Shown piece by piece: positions 35,161-44,830 of a stretch of DNA of 49,795 bases. The DNA comes from an uncultured Butyrivibrio sp. (GTDB taxonomy: Bacteria > Bacillota > Clostridia > Lachnospirales > Lachnospiraceae): assembly GCA_947168335.1 (NCBI GenBank), contig CAMVLM010000008.1, forward strand, positions 1 to 49,795. Direction: 5' to 3'. The position numbers and the translations under genes are program-made. The notes beneath the pieces are model-generated. The model was not told where the DNA came from and did no database searches. It saw only the letters and a list, made by a program, of their open reading frames with translations. Each line of letters begins with the position of its first letter. Positions within the stretch are counted from its first letter, which is position 1.

Positions 35161-38106
35161 ATGAAAAAGACTTCCAGAAAAATTCTAATAGCTGTAGGTG
35201 TAATTGCAGCAATCATACTTATAGGTGTACTGATGTCCATGAGAGGAATTGAAAATTTCTCAGACAAGTACGAGGGACAGGATTTAACAGCAGATGTTTC
35301 CGGCATGGAGAGAAACGGAACTTACACAGAATACCTGAATGCACACGAAGGTGCAGATAGACCGGAACAGTCAATTGAAATAAATCTCTTTGAGAACACA
35401 TCTGAAGGAGAGGTTCGTGAGGAGTCAGGAGTTCAGGGGAACGGCAACAAGGCGCTGTTTACCGGAACGGGATCAAAGGTTACATGGAATGTGGATGTTC
35501 CGAAAGCTGGATTCTATAACCTTTATGTTGAGTATCTCATTCCTGAGTCAAGAGGAGTTCCGGCAGAGAGAGCAGTGCTCATAAACGGAGAAGCACCTTT
35601 TGGAGATGCAAAAAGTATTGTCTTCACAAGAATGTGGACAAATGGCGGAGAAGTTAAAGTAGATAACCAGAAAAATGAAATCAGACCTTCACAGGTTGAG
35701 GTGTTTGACTGGCAGGGCGCTTACTTTAGAGATGACATGGGATTCATAACTGAACCCTATTGCTTCTATTTTGAAAAAGGCGAGAATCAGCTGACATTGG
35801 AAGCTGAGAATGAGCCGATGTATATTTCTAAACTGGAAATAAAGGGAATTGCTAAAGCAAAGAACTATCAGGACTATCTTGCAGCCTGTGGCGGAAAAGA
35901 AGGCGGAGATGCTTCGAAGACATATATGCAGACAATTCAGGGAGAGGATTCAACAATTCGTTCGGAATCATCACTGTATGCAAAATATGACAGAGCGTCA
36001 CCTACAACTGTACCTAACAGCGTAACTCATACAGTACTCAACTACGTTGGCGGTGACAGCTGGAGAAGTTCAGGTCAGTGGATCGAGTGGGATTTTGAAG
36101 TTCCTGAAGACGGTTTTTATAACTTTATGATCAAGGGACGACAGAATTATTCAAGAGGAGCTGTATCTAATAGAAGAGTTCTTATTGATGGCGAGGTACC
36201 CTTTGATGAATTGAACGAGGTTTCATTCCCGTTTGAAAATGATTGGAATTGCCTTGATCTTGCAGATGAAAATGGAACACCGTACAACATTTACCTTGAA
36301 AAAGGTAAGCATACCATAAGACTTGAAGCAACACTTGGAGGAATCGGACCGATTCTTGAAGAGCTTGAGGATTCAACCTACAGATTGAACCAGATATACA
36401 GAAGAATCCTTGTATATACCGGTGCAAGTCCGGATCAGTACAGAGACTATCATATAGAAAGTACGTATCCTGAAATAATGGAAGCCATGGATCTTGAGTC
36501 CAAGAGACTTTACAAGATAGTTGATGACATGGTTGCTTACAGCGGACAGAAAGCTGATCAGATTGCTTCTGCACAGACAGTTGCACAGCAGCTTGAAAGA
36601 TTCTGCAAAAAGCCTCAGAAGATAACAACAGAGTTTACAACCTTTAAGGATAACATCACAGCTCTTGGTACTGCTTCTCTTAACATGAGTGATACCAAGC
36701 TGGATATAGATTATCTGGTAGTTTCCGGAACGGGTGTAACCCCGAAAAAGGATAAGGCAAACTTCTTTACAAAGTTTGGCCATGAAGTTAAGTCATTCGT
36801 TGCATCATTCTTTGTTGACTACAATTCAGTCGGTGATGTTTACGATGAGAATTCATCAGACCAGGTCGTAAAGGTATGGATTCTTACCGGACGAGATCAG
36901 GGTACGATCTTAAAATCAATGGTTGACGATACTTTCACTCCTGAGAGTGGTGTGAAGGTCAATGTAGAAATAGTTGCTGCAGATGCACTTCTTAATGCAG
37001 TACTTGCCGGAAGAGGACCTAATGTAGTTCTTTCCGTAGGCGCAGATCAGCCTGTAAACTACGCACTTCGTGGAGCTGCTGAAGATATTACTCAGTTTGA
37101 AGGATGGGAAGATGTACTTGCTCATTATTCAGAAAGCTCTTATGAGCAGTACAGACTTGACGGACATGTATATGGTGTTCCTGAGACACAGACATTCAAC
37201 GTAATGTTCTATAGAAAAGATGTCCTTGAGGAGCTTGGACTTGAGCCTCCTCAGACATGGAAGGAACTCATTGAAATGCTTCCTACAATCCAGGGTAATA
37301 ACCTTTCTGTTGCGATACCTACCGCAGCAGGTAGTAGCGGAGCTGCAACAGCGTCAACTGCAATTATGTCAAATGCACCGGATCTTTCAATGTATTTCTC
37401 ACTGCTTTACCAGAATGGCGGTGATATGTATAACGAAAACGGTACAAAGACAACAGTAAATACGGAAGCAGGTGTTGAGGCGTTTGATGACTATGTAAGA
37501 TACTTCAACGATTATAACCTCCCGGTTATTTACGATTTTGTAAGCCGATTCAGATCAGGAGAGATGCCAATTGGTATCGCACCTTACTCAACATATAACA
37601 CACTTATGGTATCAGCGCCTGAAATAAGAGGTTTGTGGGATTTCACACTTATCCCCGGAACCAAGAAAGCTGACGGAAGCATTGATCGCTCAGATTTCAT
37701 CACAGGCAGTGCCACAATGATGATCAAGACAGAAAATGATGAACTCAGACAGAATTCCTGGGAGTTCATGAAGTGGTGGGCTGAACCTGATACACAGGTA
37801 AGATTTGGTCGAGAGATAGAAGCTCTTCTCGGATCTTCCGCAAGATATGCAACAGCTAACAGAGATGCCTTCAAGAACCTGTCCTGGAGTGCAGAAGATA
37901 TAGAAGTACTTGATGCACAGTGGGATCAGACAGTAGGTATCAGAGAAGTGCCCGGTGGATACTTCACAGGCCGTCACATCTCTAATGCGATACGTAAGGT
38001 TATAAATGAGAAGGTGGACTCACGTGAGACCATTATCGATTACTCAATCATGATTGATGAAGAGATTGAGAAGAAGAGGAAAGAGTTCGGAATGCCACTG
38101 GAATAA
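35161..38106 (+). CDS. Membrane-anchored solute-binding protein with two carbohydrate-binding-like modules
   Basis: The 981-residue protein starts with an uncleaved-looking transmembrane helix (about residues 8-27) with no lipobox cysteine. Two beta-sandwich modules follow, near residues 60-250 and 260-430, each with a GFYN(L/F) strand and an LINGE or LIDGE turn (AGFYNLYVEY and DGFYNFMIKG), so they look like tandem copies of one fold. A helical linker (about 430-560) leads to a family-1 solute-binding domain (about 567-981). GGTGG precedes the ATG. Two permease genes follow directly. It is roughly twice the usual size of a CUT1 binding protein, suggesting capture of polymeric or surface-bound glycan before import. 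Confidence 0.85.
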   Translation: MKKTSRKILIAVGVIAAIILIGVLMSMRGIENFSDKYEGQDLTADVSGMERNGTYTEYLNAHEGADRPEQSIEINLFENTSEGEVREESGVQGNGNKALFTGTGSKVTWNVDVPKAGFYNLYVEYLIPESRGVPAERAVLINGEAPFGDAKSIVFTRMWTNGGEVKVDNQKNEIRPSQVEVFDWQGAYFRDDMGFITEPYCFYFEKGENQLTLEAENEPMYISKLEIKGIAKAKNYQDYLAACGGKEGGDASKTYMQTIQGEDSTIRSESSLYAKYDRASPTTVPNSVTHTVLNYVGGDSWRSSGQWIEWDFEVPEDGFYNFMIKGRQNYSRGAVSNRRVLIDGEVPFDELNEVSFPFENDWNCLDLADENGTPYNIYLEKGKHTIRLEATLGGIGPILEELEDSTYRLNQIYRRILVYTGASPDQYRDYHIESTYPEIMEAMDLESKRLYKIVDDMVAYSGQKADQIASAQTVAQQLERFCKKPQKITTEFTTFKDNITALGTASLNMSDTKLDIDYLVVSGTGVTPKKDKANFFTKFGHEVKSFVASFFVDYNSVGDVYDENSSDQVVKVWILTGRDQGTILKSMVDDTFTPESGVKVNVEIVAADALLNAVLAGRGPNVVLSVGADQPVNYALRGAAEDITQFEGWEDVLAHYSESSYEQYRLDGHVYGVPETQTFNVMFYRKDVLEELGLEPPQTWKELIEMLPTIQGNNLSVAIPTAAGSSGAATASTAIMSNAPDLSMYFSLLYQNGGDMYNENGTKTTVNTEAGVEAFDDYVRYFNDYNLPVIYDFVSRFRSGEMPIGIAPYSTYNTLMVSAPEIRGLWDFTLIPGTKKADGSIDRSDFITGSATMMIKTENDELRQNSWEFMKWWAEPDTQVRFGREIEALLGSSARYATANRDAFKNLSWSAEDIEVLDAQWDQTVGIREVPGGYFTGRHISNAIRKVINEKVDSRETIIDYSIMIDEEIEKKRKEFGMPLE

Positions 38107-38149
38107 GCGGCACGAATGCACAAGATTCCGACAATTTAGGAGAGAAAGA

Positions 38150-39088
38150 ATGAAAGAGTATCTTCAAAAGTATATTGCCCTGCGCAAACACAATGCGCAG
38201 GTAGCATATAAAAAAGCTAAAAATCGAAAAATGTGCTATCTCTTTCTTGCACCTTATGCGATTTTGTTCACTATGTTTTATGTTTTTCCGGTTCTTGCAT
38301 CCATTTATTTCAGCTTTACATATTACAACGTGCTTGAGCCACCGAGATTTATCGGATTGCAGAACTATATAAGCCTTATACTTCAGGATGACATTTTCCT
38401 GATCGGTGTGAAAAACACACTTATGATTGCCGTTATAACCGGACCGCTTGGTTATATAATGTCTTTCCTTTTTGCTTGGCTTATAAATGAGCTTCCAAGA
38501 TGGATTCGAAGCATTGCGGTAATGGTATTCTACGCACCGTCAATTGCAGGTAACTGTTTTGTTATCTTCTCTGTACTTTTCAGAGGTGATGCATATGGAC
38601 ATGTTAATGCATTTTTGATGAATGTCGGAATTATTGATAAGCCTATCCTGTGGCTGGTAAATCCAACATACATGTTACCTATCTGTATGCTGGTAATCCT
38701 CTGGATGAGTCTTGGTTCCGGATTCCTTTCCTTTGTAGCTGGTCTTCAGGGTGTAGACAGATCCCAATATGAAGCCGGATATATGGATGGTGTAAAGAAT
38801 CGCTGGCAGGAGCTTTGGTTTATAACACTTCCCAGCATGAAGCCCATGCTGATGTTCGGTGCGGTTATGTCAATAACACAGGCATTTAACGTTGCAGATG
38901 TAACCATGCAGCTTTGCGGATTTCCGAGTACGGACTATGCTGCTAGAACTATCGTAGCGCACCTTATTGACTACGGTTCACTTAGATTTGAAATGGGATA
39001 TGCATGTGCGATAGCAACTATCCTGTTCCTGATGATGATTTTATGCAACAAGGCAATTCAAAGTCTCTTGAGGAGAGTGGGAACCTGA
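38150..39088 (+). CDS. CUT1 sugar ABC importer permease (MalF type)
   Basis: The 312-residue permease has about six transmembrane segments, starting LFLAPYAILFTMFYVFPV, and an EAA-like loop (YEAGYMDGVKNRWQELWFITLPSM). The ATG at 38150 has AGGAGAG at 38138-38144; a longer frame from 38054 overlaps the binding-protein gene and is Arg-rich, so it was rejected. It is paired with the next gene and the anchored binding protein upstream. Confidence 0.9.
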   Translation: MKEYLQKYIALRKHNAQVAYKKAKNRKMCYLFLAPYAILFTMFYVFPVLASIYFSFTYYNVLEPPRFIGLQNYISLILQDDIFLIGVKNTLMIAVITGPLGYIMSFLFAWLINELPRWIRSIAVMVFYAPSIAGNCFVIFSVLFRGDAYGHVNAFLMNVGIIDKPILWLVNPTYMLPICMLVILWMSLGSGFLSFVAGLQGVDRSQYEAGYMDGVKNRWQELWFITLPSMKPMLMFGAVMSITQAFNVADVTMQLCGFPSTDYAARTIVAHLIDYGSLRFEMGYACAIATILFLMMILCNKAIQSLLRRVGT

Positions 39089-39089
39089 C

Positions 39090-40007
39090 ATGAGTAAATT
39101 AGATAGCAAGAAAAAAATAGAAAAAGAGCAAAAAGAACAGGTTTACCGTAAAAAACTGATAAAGAAAAGGAAGCCTAATCGTTCAATAGCGGGTGATATT
39201 TTCCTGTATTTATTCTTATTACTGGTAGCTTTCATTATGGCTTTCCCGCTTATATATGCGGTAAGTAGTGCCTTAAAGCCACTGGATGAGCTGTTTAAGT
39301 TCCCGCCTACGATTTTACCTCAGCATCCTACAATGGATAACTTCCTTGATCTGTTCGTTACAATGGGTAAATCCTGGGTTACATTCTCAAGATACCTGTT
39401 TAATACAGTATTTATTACATTTGTGGGAACTTTCGGACATTTGATCATCGCTTCAATGGCGGCATTTGTACTTGCAAAGTATGAATTCCCCGGTAATCAG
39501 ACATTCTTCAAACTTGTTACTGTAGCGATGATGTTCACAGGATATGTAACAGCTATTCCTAACTACATTATCCTGAACAAACTTGGATGGATTGATACAT
39601 ATTGGGCAATAATCATTCCTGCATTTGCTTCACCTCTGGGACTTTTCCTTATGAAGCAGTTCATGGAAGGACTTCCGACTTCACTTATTGAAGCAGCCAA
39701 AATCGATGGAGCGAATGAGTGGAAGGTATTTTACGGAATAGTAATGCCGAATGTTAAGCCTGCGTGGATGACACTTATCATCTTCTCAGTACAGGCACTT
39801 TGGAATAACAGAGCATCAACCTTTATATATTCTGAGCAGAAAAAGACACTGGTATTTGCACTTCAGCAGATTCAGAGCGGTGGTATTGCAAGAACAGGTC
39901 AGGGTGCAGCCGTTCTGGTTGTAGTAATGATCGTGCCGATTATCATCTTCGTACTGTCACAGAGTCAGATTCTCGAAACAATGGCAAGTTCAGGATTGAA
40001 GGACTAA
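39090..40007 (+). CDS. CUT1 sugar ABC importer permease (MalG type)
   Basis: The 305-residue permease has a Lys-rich cytoplasmic N-terminus, about six hydrophobic segments and the EAA loop LIEAAKIDGANEWKVFYGIVMP. Its ATG is one base after the stop of the previous permease, with GAGGAG within the end of that gene. No ATPase gene accompanies it. Confidence 0.9.
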   Translation: MSKLDSKKKIEKEQKEQVYRKKLIKKRKPNRSIAGDIFLYLFLLLVAFIMAFPLIYAVSSALKPLDELFKFPPTILPQHPTMDNFLDLFVTMGKSWVTFSRYLFNTVFITFVGTFGHLIIASMAAFVLAKYEFPGNQTFFKLVTVAMMFTGYVTAIPNYIILNKLGWIDTYWAIIIPAFASPLGLFLMKQFMEGLPTSLIEAAKIDGANEWKVFYGIVMPNVKPAWMTLIIFSVQALWNNRASTFIYSEQKKTLVFALQQIQSGGIARTGQGAAVLVVVMIVPIIIFVLSQSQILETMASSGLKD

Positions 40008-40028
40008 TGGTTGAAAGGACCAATGTTT

Positions 40029-41552
40029 ATGCGTAACAATAACTTCTTTATAAAAACTGCAGCAGCTGTGGCTGCGGTGGCATTTACACTGTTTGCACCG
40101 ATTACTGCATATGCATCAACAGAATACGGATATACATATAACTACGATTACTGGGGTGATGTACAGGAAAGTGCGGATTTCTACAATGTGTGCAAGGTAT
40201 TTACATCTTCAGATCTTGGACTTGATGTAAAACTTAAATCACCACAGGGAATGTTCTTATATAGGGACAGCATTTTCATATGTGACAGCGGTAATAACAG
40301 AATTATCGAGTTAAAGAGGAATTCCGCAGAGAACCTTGAAGTTGTGAATATCATTGATTCATTTAAGGGTGGAAGCGGAGAAAACACATTCAACAATCCC
40401 ACGGATTTTGCGGTTTCTGAAGATGGTAATTACTTTATAGCAGACCAGGGAAATGCAAGAATCCTTAAGCTTGATAAGGATCTAAACTTCCTGCTTGAGA
40501 TTGGAAAACCGGATGACAATACACTTGATCCCAAGCTTGTATTCCAGCCGAACAAACTGGTAATCGATACTGCAGAGCGTGTTTACTGCATAGCAACAGG
40601 TATCAACAAGGGTCTTGTTAAATATGAGAATGACGGAACTTTCTCAGGATTTGTAGGAGCAACACCGGTTACTTTTGACTGGACAGACTACATCTGGAAG
40701 AAGTTTGCATCTCAGGAACAGAGAGCAAAGATGGTTTCTTTCGTTCCTACAGAGTACAGCAACATATTTATTGATCATGAAGGATTCATCTATGCCACAA
40801 ATGGTACGGCAAAGGGTGAAGACTTAAAAGCCGGAAAGGCAGATGCTGTAAGAAAACTTAACCTTGTAGGCAGCAATATTCTCGTACAGAACGGTGAATA
40901 CAGGGTATATGGTGATCTGTATTTCGGATCAGGCGGTGGTTATGAAGGACCCTCACAGTTCACAGATGTAACCGTAATGGACAATGACATCTACACCTGT
41001 CTGGATAAGAACAGAGGTCGTCTGTTTGGATATGATGACCAGGGACGTATGGTTTTTGCCTTTGGTGGAAACGGTAACATGGATGGCTATTTCAGACAGC
41101 CTTCTGCAATTGAACACTACGGACATGAACTTTATGTTCTTGATAGTCTTGACTGCTCAATAACAAGCTTTGTTCCCACAGAATTTGGAAATCTTGTTTA
41201 TGACGCAATCGAGAAGTTTGATCAGGGTGATTACGTCGGATCAGGTGATGCATGGCGTGAAGTCATGAACCAGAATGGAAACTATGATCTTGCATATATA
41301 GGAATAGGAAGAGCTCTTCTGAGGCAGAAACAATACAAAGAAGCAATGAGGTATTTCGAGCTTAAGTATGACGCAAAGAACTATTCTAAAGCATACAAGC
41401 AATACAGAAAAGAATGGGTTGAAGATCACATAGTGATAATCGTGATCGTAATATTGGCGCTTTTCCTTATTCCATCTGGAATAGGAAGAATAAAGAAAAT
41501 ACGTCATGAAATAGATACAGCAGATATCTTTGTTTCTGGCAGAAACGGGTGA
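40029..41552 (+). CDS. Exported NHL-repeat protein with TPR-like region and C-terminal anchor
   Basis: The 507-residue product has a signal peptide cleaved near APITAYA, then repeated NHL-type beta-propeller units (SPQGMFLYRDSIFICDSGNNRI, NPTDFAVSEDGNYFIADQGNARI and RQPSAIEHYGHELYVLDSLDCSI, each listed only to mark the repeats), a TPR-like pair (GDYVGSGDAWREVM and LLRQKQYKEAMRYFE), one transmembrane helix near residues 473-490 and a short charged tail. The ATG at 40029 has AAAGGA at 40014-40019; ATG 40023 is close behind. It is encoded between transporter genes and the YIP1-type gene. The propeller may act as a scaffold or glycan-binding surface at the membrane; its function is not known to me. 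Confidence 0.75.
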   Translation: MRNNNFFIKTAAAVAAVAFTLFAPITAYASTEYGYTYNYDYWGDVQESADFYNVCKVFTSSDLGLDVKLKSPQGMFLYRDSIFICDSGNNRIIELKRNSAENLEVVNIIDSFKGGSGENTFNNPTDFAVSEDGNYFIADQGNARILKLDKDLNFLLEIGKPDDNTLDPKLVFQPNKLVIDTAERVYCIATGINKGLVKYENDGTFSGFVGATPVTFDWTDYIWKKFASQEQRAKMVSFVPTEYSNIFIDHEGFIYATNGTAKGEDLKAGKADAVRKLNLVGSNILVQNGEYRVYGDLYFGSGGGYEGPSQFTDVTVMDNDIYTCLDKNRGRLFGYDDQGRMVFAFGGNGNMDGYFRQPSAIEHYGHELYVLDSLDCSITSFVPTEFGNLVYDAIEKFDQGDYVGSGDAWREVMNQNGNYDLAYIGIGRALLRQKQYKEAMRYFELKYDAKNYSKAYKQYRKEWVEDHIVIIVIVILALFLIPSGIGRIKKIRHEIDTADIFVSGRNG

Positions 41553-41556
41553 AGAA

Positions 41557-42216
41557 ATGATCGCAAATATTAAACCGGATATGACAATAAAAGAAAAGTA
41601 TATAGATTCTTTGAAATTCGCTCTCTATTGTATGACTCATCCATTAGATGGATTCTGGGATCTTACACATGAAAAGAGAGGAACCTTTGCGGCTGCGAAT
41701 ACGATTCTTGTGCTGACACTGCTGATACGTATTTTAAAACTGCGATATACAAGTTTCATAATAATGACTGTTTACTGGGAAGATCTTAATATTTTCCTTT
41801 ATCTTGCAAGTATCCTATTCCCGCTTTCACTCTGGGTAGTAGGAAACTGGGGACTTACAACACTGTTTGATGGAAAAGGTAAACTGGGACAGGTATATAT
41901 GGCAACATGCTATGCGCTTACGCCGTATCCACTTATACAGTTCCCGCTTATGGTTTTTTCAAACTTTGTAACAGTTGAAGAATCGCAGTTTTATTCGGTT
42001 CTGAGTGCTTTATCGCTTGTATATGCGGCAATTCTGGTAGTCGTAGCAATGGGCCAGATCCATGAGTATACCGCACAGAAAAATATTCTTTTTACCGTAG
42101 CTACACTTTTTGCAATGCTGGTAATGATATTCATCCTGATGATCTTCTTCAGTATGATTTCTCAGGGAGTTGCATACTTCATTTCCCTTGCAAGAGAATT
42201 GATGTTCCGAATATAG
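41557..42216 (+). CDS. YIP1-family membrane protein
   Basis: The 219-residue protein has a short cytoplasmic N-terminus with the family-like HPLDGFWDL segment and five predicted transmembrane helices, including the NWGLTTLFDGKGK loop and the ATCYALTPYPL segment. The ATG at 41557 lies 4 nt after the NHL gene stop, and the longer frame from 41530 overlaps it. Proteins of this family often occur with CUT1 importers of this kind in Firmicutes (from memory). Its role is unknown; it could help assemble or position the transporter complex. Confidence 0.8.
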   Translation: MIANIKPDMTIKEKYIDSLKFALYCMTHPLDGFWDLTHEKRGTFAAANTILVLTLLIRILKLRYTSFIIMTVYWEDLNIFLYLASILFPLSLWVVGNWGLTTLFDGKGKLGQVYMATCYALTPYPLIQFPLMVFSNFVTVEESQFYSVLSALSLVYAAILVVVAMGQIHEYTAQKNILFTVATLFAMLVMIFILMIFFSMISQGVAYFISLARELMFRI

Positions 42217-42228
42217 GAGTAACAAAAG

Positions 42229-44817
42229 ATGGCAAACTTGAAAACAAAGGATATAGCAAAAAAAATAGGAAAAAAGCTTTTATCATTTCTTCCTCAGATA
42301 ATAATTCTTTTGGTTATTCTTTTCGGAGTAATCTACGTTGTGAATTTTAATACCGGTGAGGGAGAGAAAGAAGCAATTAAGCCCTATACATATGAGGGCG
42401 AAGGGGATGAGACAGTTGTTGAAAATGATGAGCTTAAGCTCGTAATGGATAATAAGACAACAGCTTTCTCAATCGAGGTTAAAGATACCGGAAAGGTATG
42501 GTATTCAAATCCTCAGAATGCTGCAGAAGACGCAATCGCGCTTCCTGATGAGAAGGCACTCCTTCAGTCACCTCTTATCATGAGTTATTCAGTTACAGCT
42601 GGACTTGAGACCACATATAACTCTTTTACCTATAGTACACAAAACGGTATATACGAAATAGTTCCCGGAGATAAAGAAATCAGAGTTAATTATTCGATGG
42701 GGAATGTTGAAAAAGAGTATGTTATACCTCCTGTAATTACCAAAAAGAAAATGAAGAAGCTTCTCAAGAAGATGGATAGTAAGGATGCAGATCTTGTTAA
42801 GCAGTACTACAAAAAGTATGACCTGAAAAAGCTTAAATCCAACGAAAACGAGGACGAGCTCCTTGCCAGCTATCCTATTCTTTCAGAGACGGCAATCTGG
42901 GTACTCAGAGATTCAACCAAGGAGAATACAAAGAAACAGCTTGAAGGATTTTTCGAGGCTGCCGGTTATTCATATGATGATTATCTTGCTGATAAAGAGC
43001 TTGATATGGCTGAGAAGTCATCAGATAACCCGATTTTTAATGTAAGTATAATTTATAAACTTGAGGGTAAGGACCTTGTTGTAGAGATTCCTTACAGTGA
43101 TCTTGCCTATAACACAGATACACCTATTTACACAATTACACCGCTGCCGTATTTCGGAGCAGGCGGTTCAGAAGAAAATGGATTTATGCTTGTGCCTGAA
43201 GGCGGCGGAGCAACTATTAACTTCAATAACGGAAAAACATCACAGAGCAGTTATTACGCAAATGTATACGGATGGGACAAATGTCTTTCAAGGGATGCCG
43301 TTGTACATGATACAAGAGCTTCTTACGGAGTGTACGGAGTGTCAGAAGGAGAGAACTCATTTATATGTGTTCTTGAGGACGGAAGATCCTATGCATCAGT
43401 TCAGGCTGATATAGCAGGAAAGAACAACAGCTTTAACTATGTAAATGCAATTTACAGCATATCCCAGAGAGAAAAGTATGATGTAGGCGATATTGCTAAC
43501 AGTGATATTTACGAATATATTAACAAGCTCCCGGATGAATCAATTTCACAGAGATATTCCTTTATCGATTCCGGAAGCTATGTAGATATGGCTAAGACCT
43601 ACAGCAAATATCTGCAGAAGGAATATGAAGGTTATCTTAATCCTATAGAAGCTGAATCCACACCGGTTGCAATCGAGATAATCGGAGCAATCGATAAGGT
43701 AAAGCAGATAGCAGGTATTCCCGTATCAAGACCTCTGAAGCTGACAAGCTACAATGAAGCTTCGGACATGATATCAGAGCTTGGAAACCTGGGCGTTAAA
43801 AACATGAGCGTTAAGCTTACAGGCTGGTGCAACGGAGGTGTTAAGCAGAAGCTCCTCTCAAAGGCTAAGCCGATAAGTGAGCTGGGAAGTAAAAAAGACC
43901 TTCAGAACCTGATAAATACAGCTGATCAGAATGACGCAAAGGTTTACTTTAACGGAATTACACATTATGCATATGACAGTAATCTTCTGGACGGCTTCTT
44001 CTCATACAGAGATGCAGCAAAACTCATCAGTAAGAGCCGTGCAGAGCTTCATGAATACAGCCATGTAACATATGCAGCCAGAGAAAACTCAGATATGACA
44101 TACTACCTCCTTCATACTGAGCTGGCTGACAAGATGGCTGACACGCTTACAAAGTCAGCAAATAAGTATGGCGCAGGCGTATCCTTCCAGGATACCGGAA
44201 AGGATCTTTCATCAGATTTTTACAGAAAGAACACCTATTCCAGACAGGCAGCACTTAAGCTACAGATTGAACGCCTGAAAGAAACAGCGGATGCTGGTAC
44301 ACCCATTATGGTTAATGTGGGTAATGATTATGCAGTACCATTTGCAAATATGATCACAAATATGGATCTTAGAGGAAGTGAGTACACAATCCTCGATGAA
44401 TATGTTCCATTCTTCCAGCTGGCAATACATGGAAGGGTAAATTACACAGGCGAATCAATAAATATCTGTGGAAATGCCGAGAATGAAGTGCTTTACAGCG
44501 CAGAGTACGGTGCAGGACTCCAGTTCACACTGATGAATGAGACATCATTTGCAACACAGAAAACACTGTACACAGACTACTATGGATCAACCTTTGATGC
44601 ATGGAAAGATAAGATGATCGACATCTACACAAGATATAACAACGAGCTTGGACATGTTTTCAATCAGGAAATGGTTGATCATAAGAATCTGACTTCAGAT
44701 GTTTCACGAACAGAATATGCGGACGGTACAGCCGTATACGTAAACTACGGATACAGTGATTACACATCAGAGGACGGAGTTAAGGTTCCGGCAAGAGACT
44801 ACGTAGTAGCAAGATGA
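42229..44817 (+). CDS. Large anchored protein resembling DUF5696, possible glycosidase-like barrel
   Basis: The 862-residue protein has a Lys-rich cytoplasmic start and one transmembrane helix (about residues 20-38), so most of it faces outward. Residues about 60-470 are beta-rich. Residues about 480-770 look like an alpha/beta barrel: SELGNLGVKNMSVKLTGW, AKVYFNGITHYAY, AGVSFQDTGKDLSSDF and PIMVNVGNDYAVPF are plausible barrel strands. A short beta tail follows. From memory it resembles DUF5696 proteins found beside CUT1 importers; a glycoside hydrolase role is inference, and acidic residues at strand ends such as FQDTG are only candidates. It lies 12 nt after the YIP1-type gene and 13 nt before a second permease pair. 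Confidence 0.65.
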   Translation: MANLKTKDIAKKIGKKLLSFLPQIIILLVILFGVIYVVNFNTGEGEKEAIKPYTYEGEGDETVVENDELKLVMDNKTTAFSIEVKDTGKVWYSNPQNAAEDAIALPDEKALLQSPLIMSYSVTAGLETTYNSFTYSTQNGIYEIVPGDKEIRVNYSMGNVEKEYVIPPVITKKKMKKLLKKMDSKDADLVKQYYKKYDLKKLKSNENEDELLASYPILSETAIWVLRDSTKENTKKQLEGFFEAAGYSYDDYLADKELDMAEKSSDNPIFNVSIIYKLEGKDLVVEIPYSDLAYNTDTPIYTITPLPYFGAGGSEENGFMLVPEGGGATINFNNGKTSQSSYYANVYGWDKCLSRDAVVHDTRASYGVYGVSEGENSFICVLEDGRSYASVQADIAGKNNSFNYVNAIYSISQREKYDVGDIANSDIYEYINKLPDESISQRYSFIDSGSYVDMAKTYSKYLQKEYEGYLNPIEAESTPVAIEIIGAIDKVKQIAGIPVSRPLKLTSYNEASDMISELGNLGVKNMSVKLTGWCNGGVKQKLLSKAKPISELGSKKDLQNLINTADQNDAKVYFNGITHYAYDSNLLDGFFSYRDAAKLISKSRAELHEYSHVTYAARENSDMTYYLLHTELADKMADTLTKSANKYGAGVSFQDTGKDLSSDFYRKNTYSRQAALKLQIERLKETADAGTPIMVNVGNDYAVPFANMITNMDLRGSEYTILDEYVPFFQLAIHGRVNYTGESINICGNAENEVLYSAEYGAGLQFTLMNETSFATQKTLYTDYYGSTFDAWKDKMIDIYTRYNNELGHVFNQEMVDHKNLTSDVSRTEYADGTAVYVNYGYSDYTSEDGVKVPARDYVVAR

Positions 44818-44830
44818 AAGAGGGCACGAA

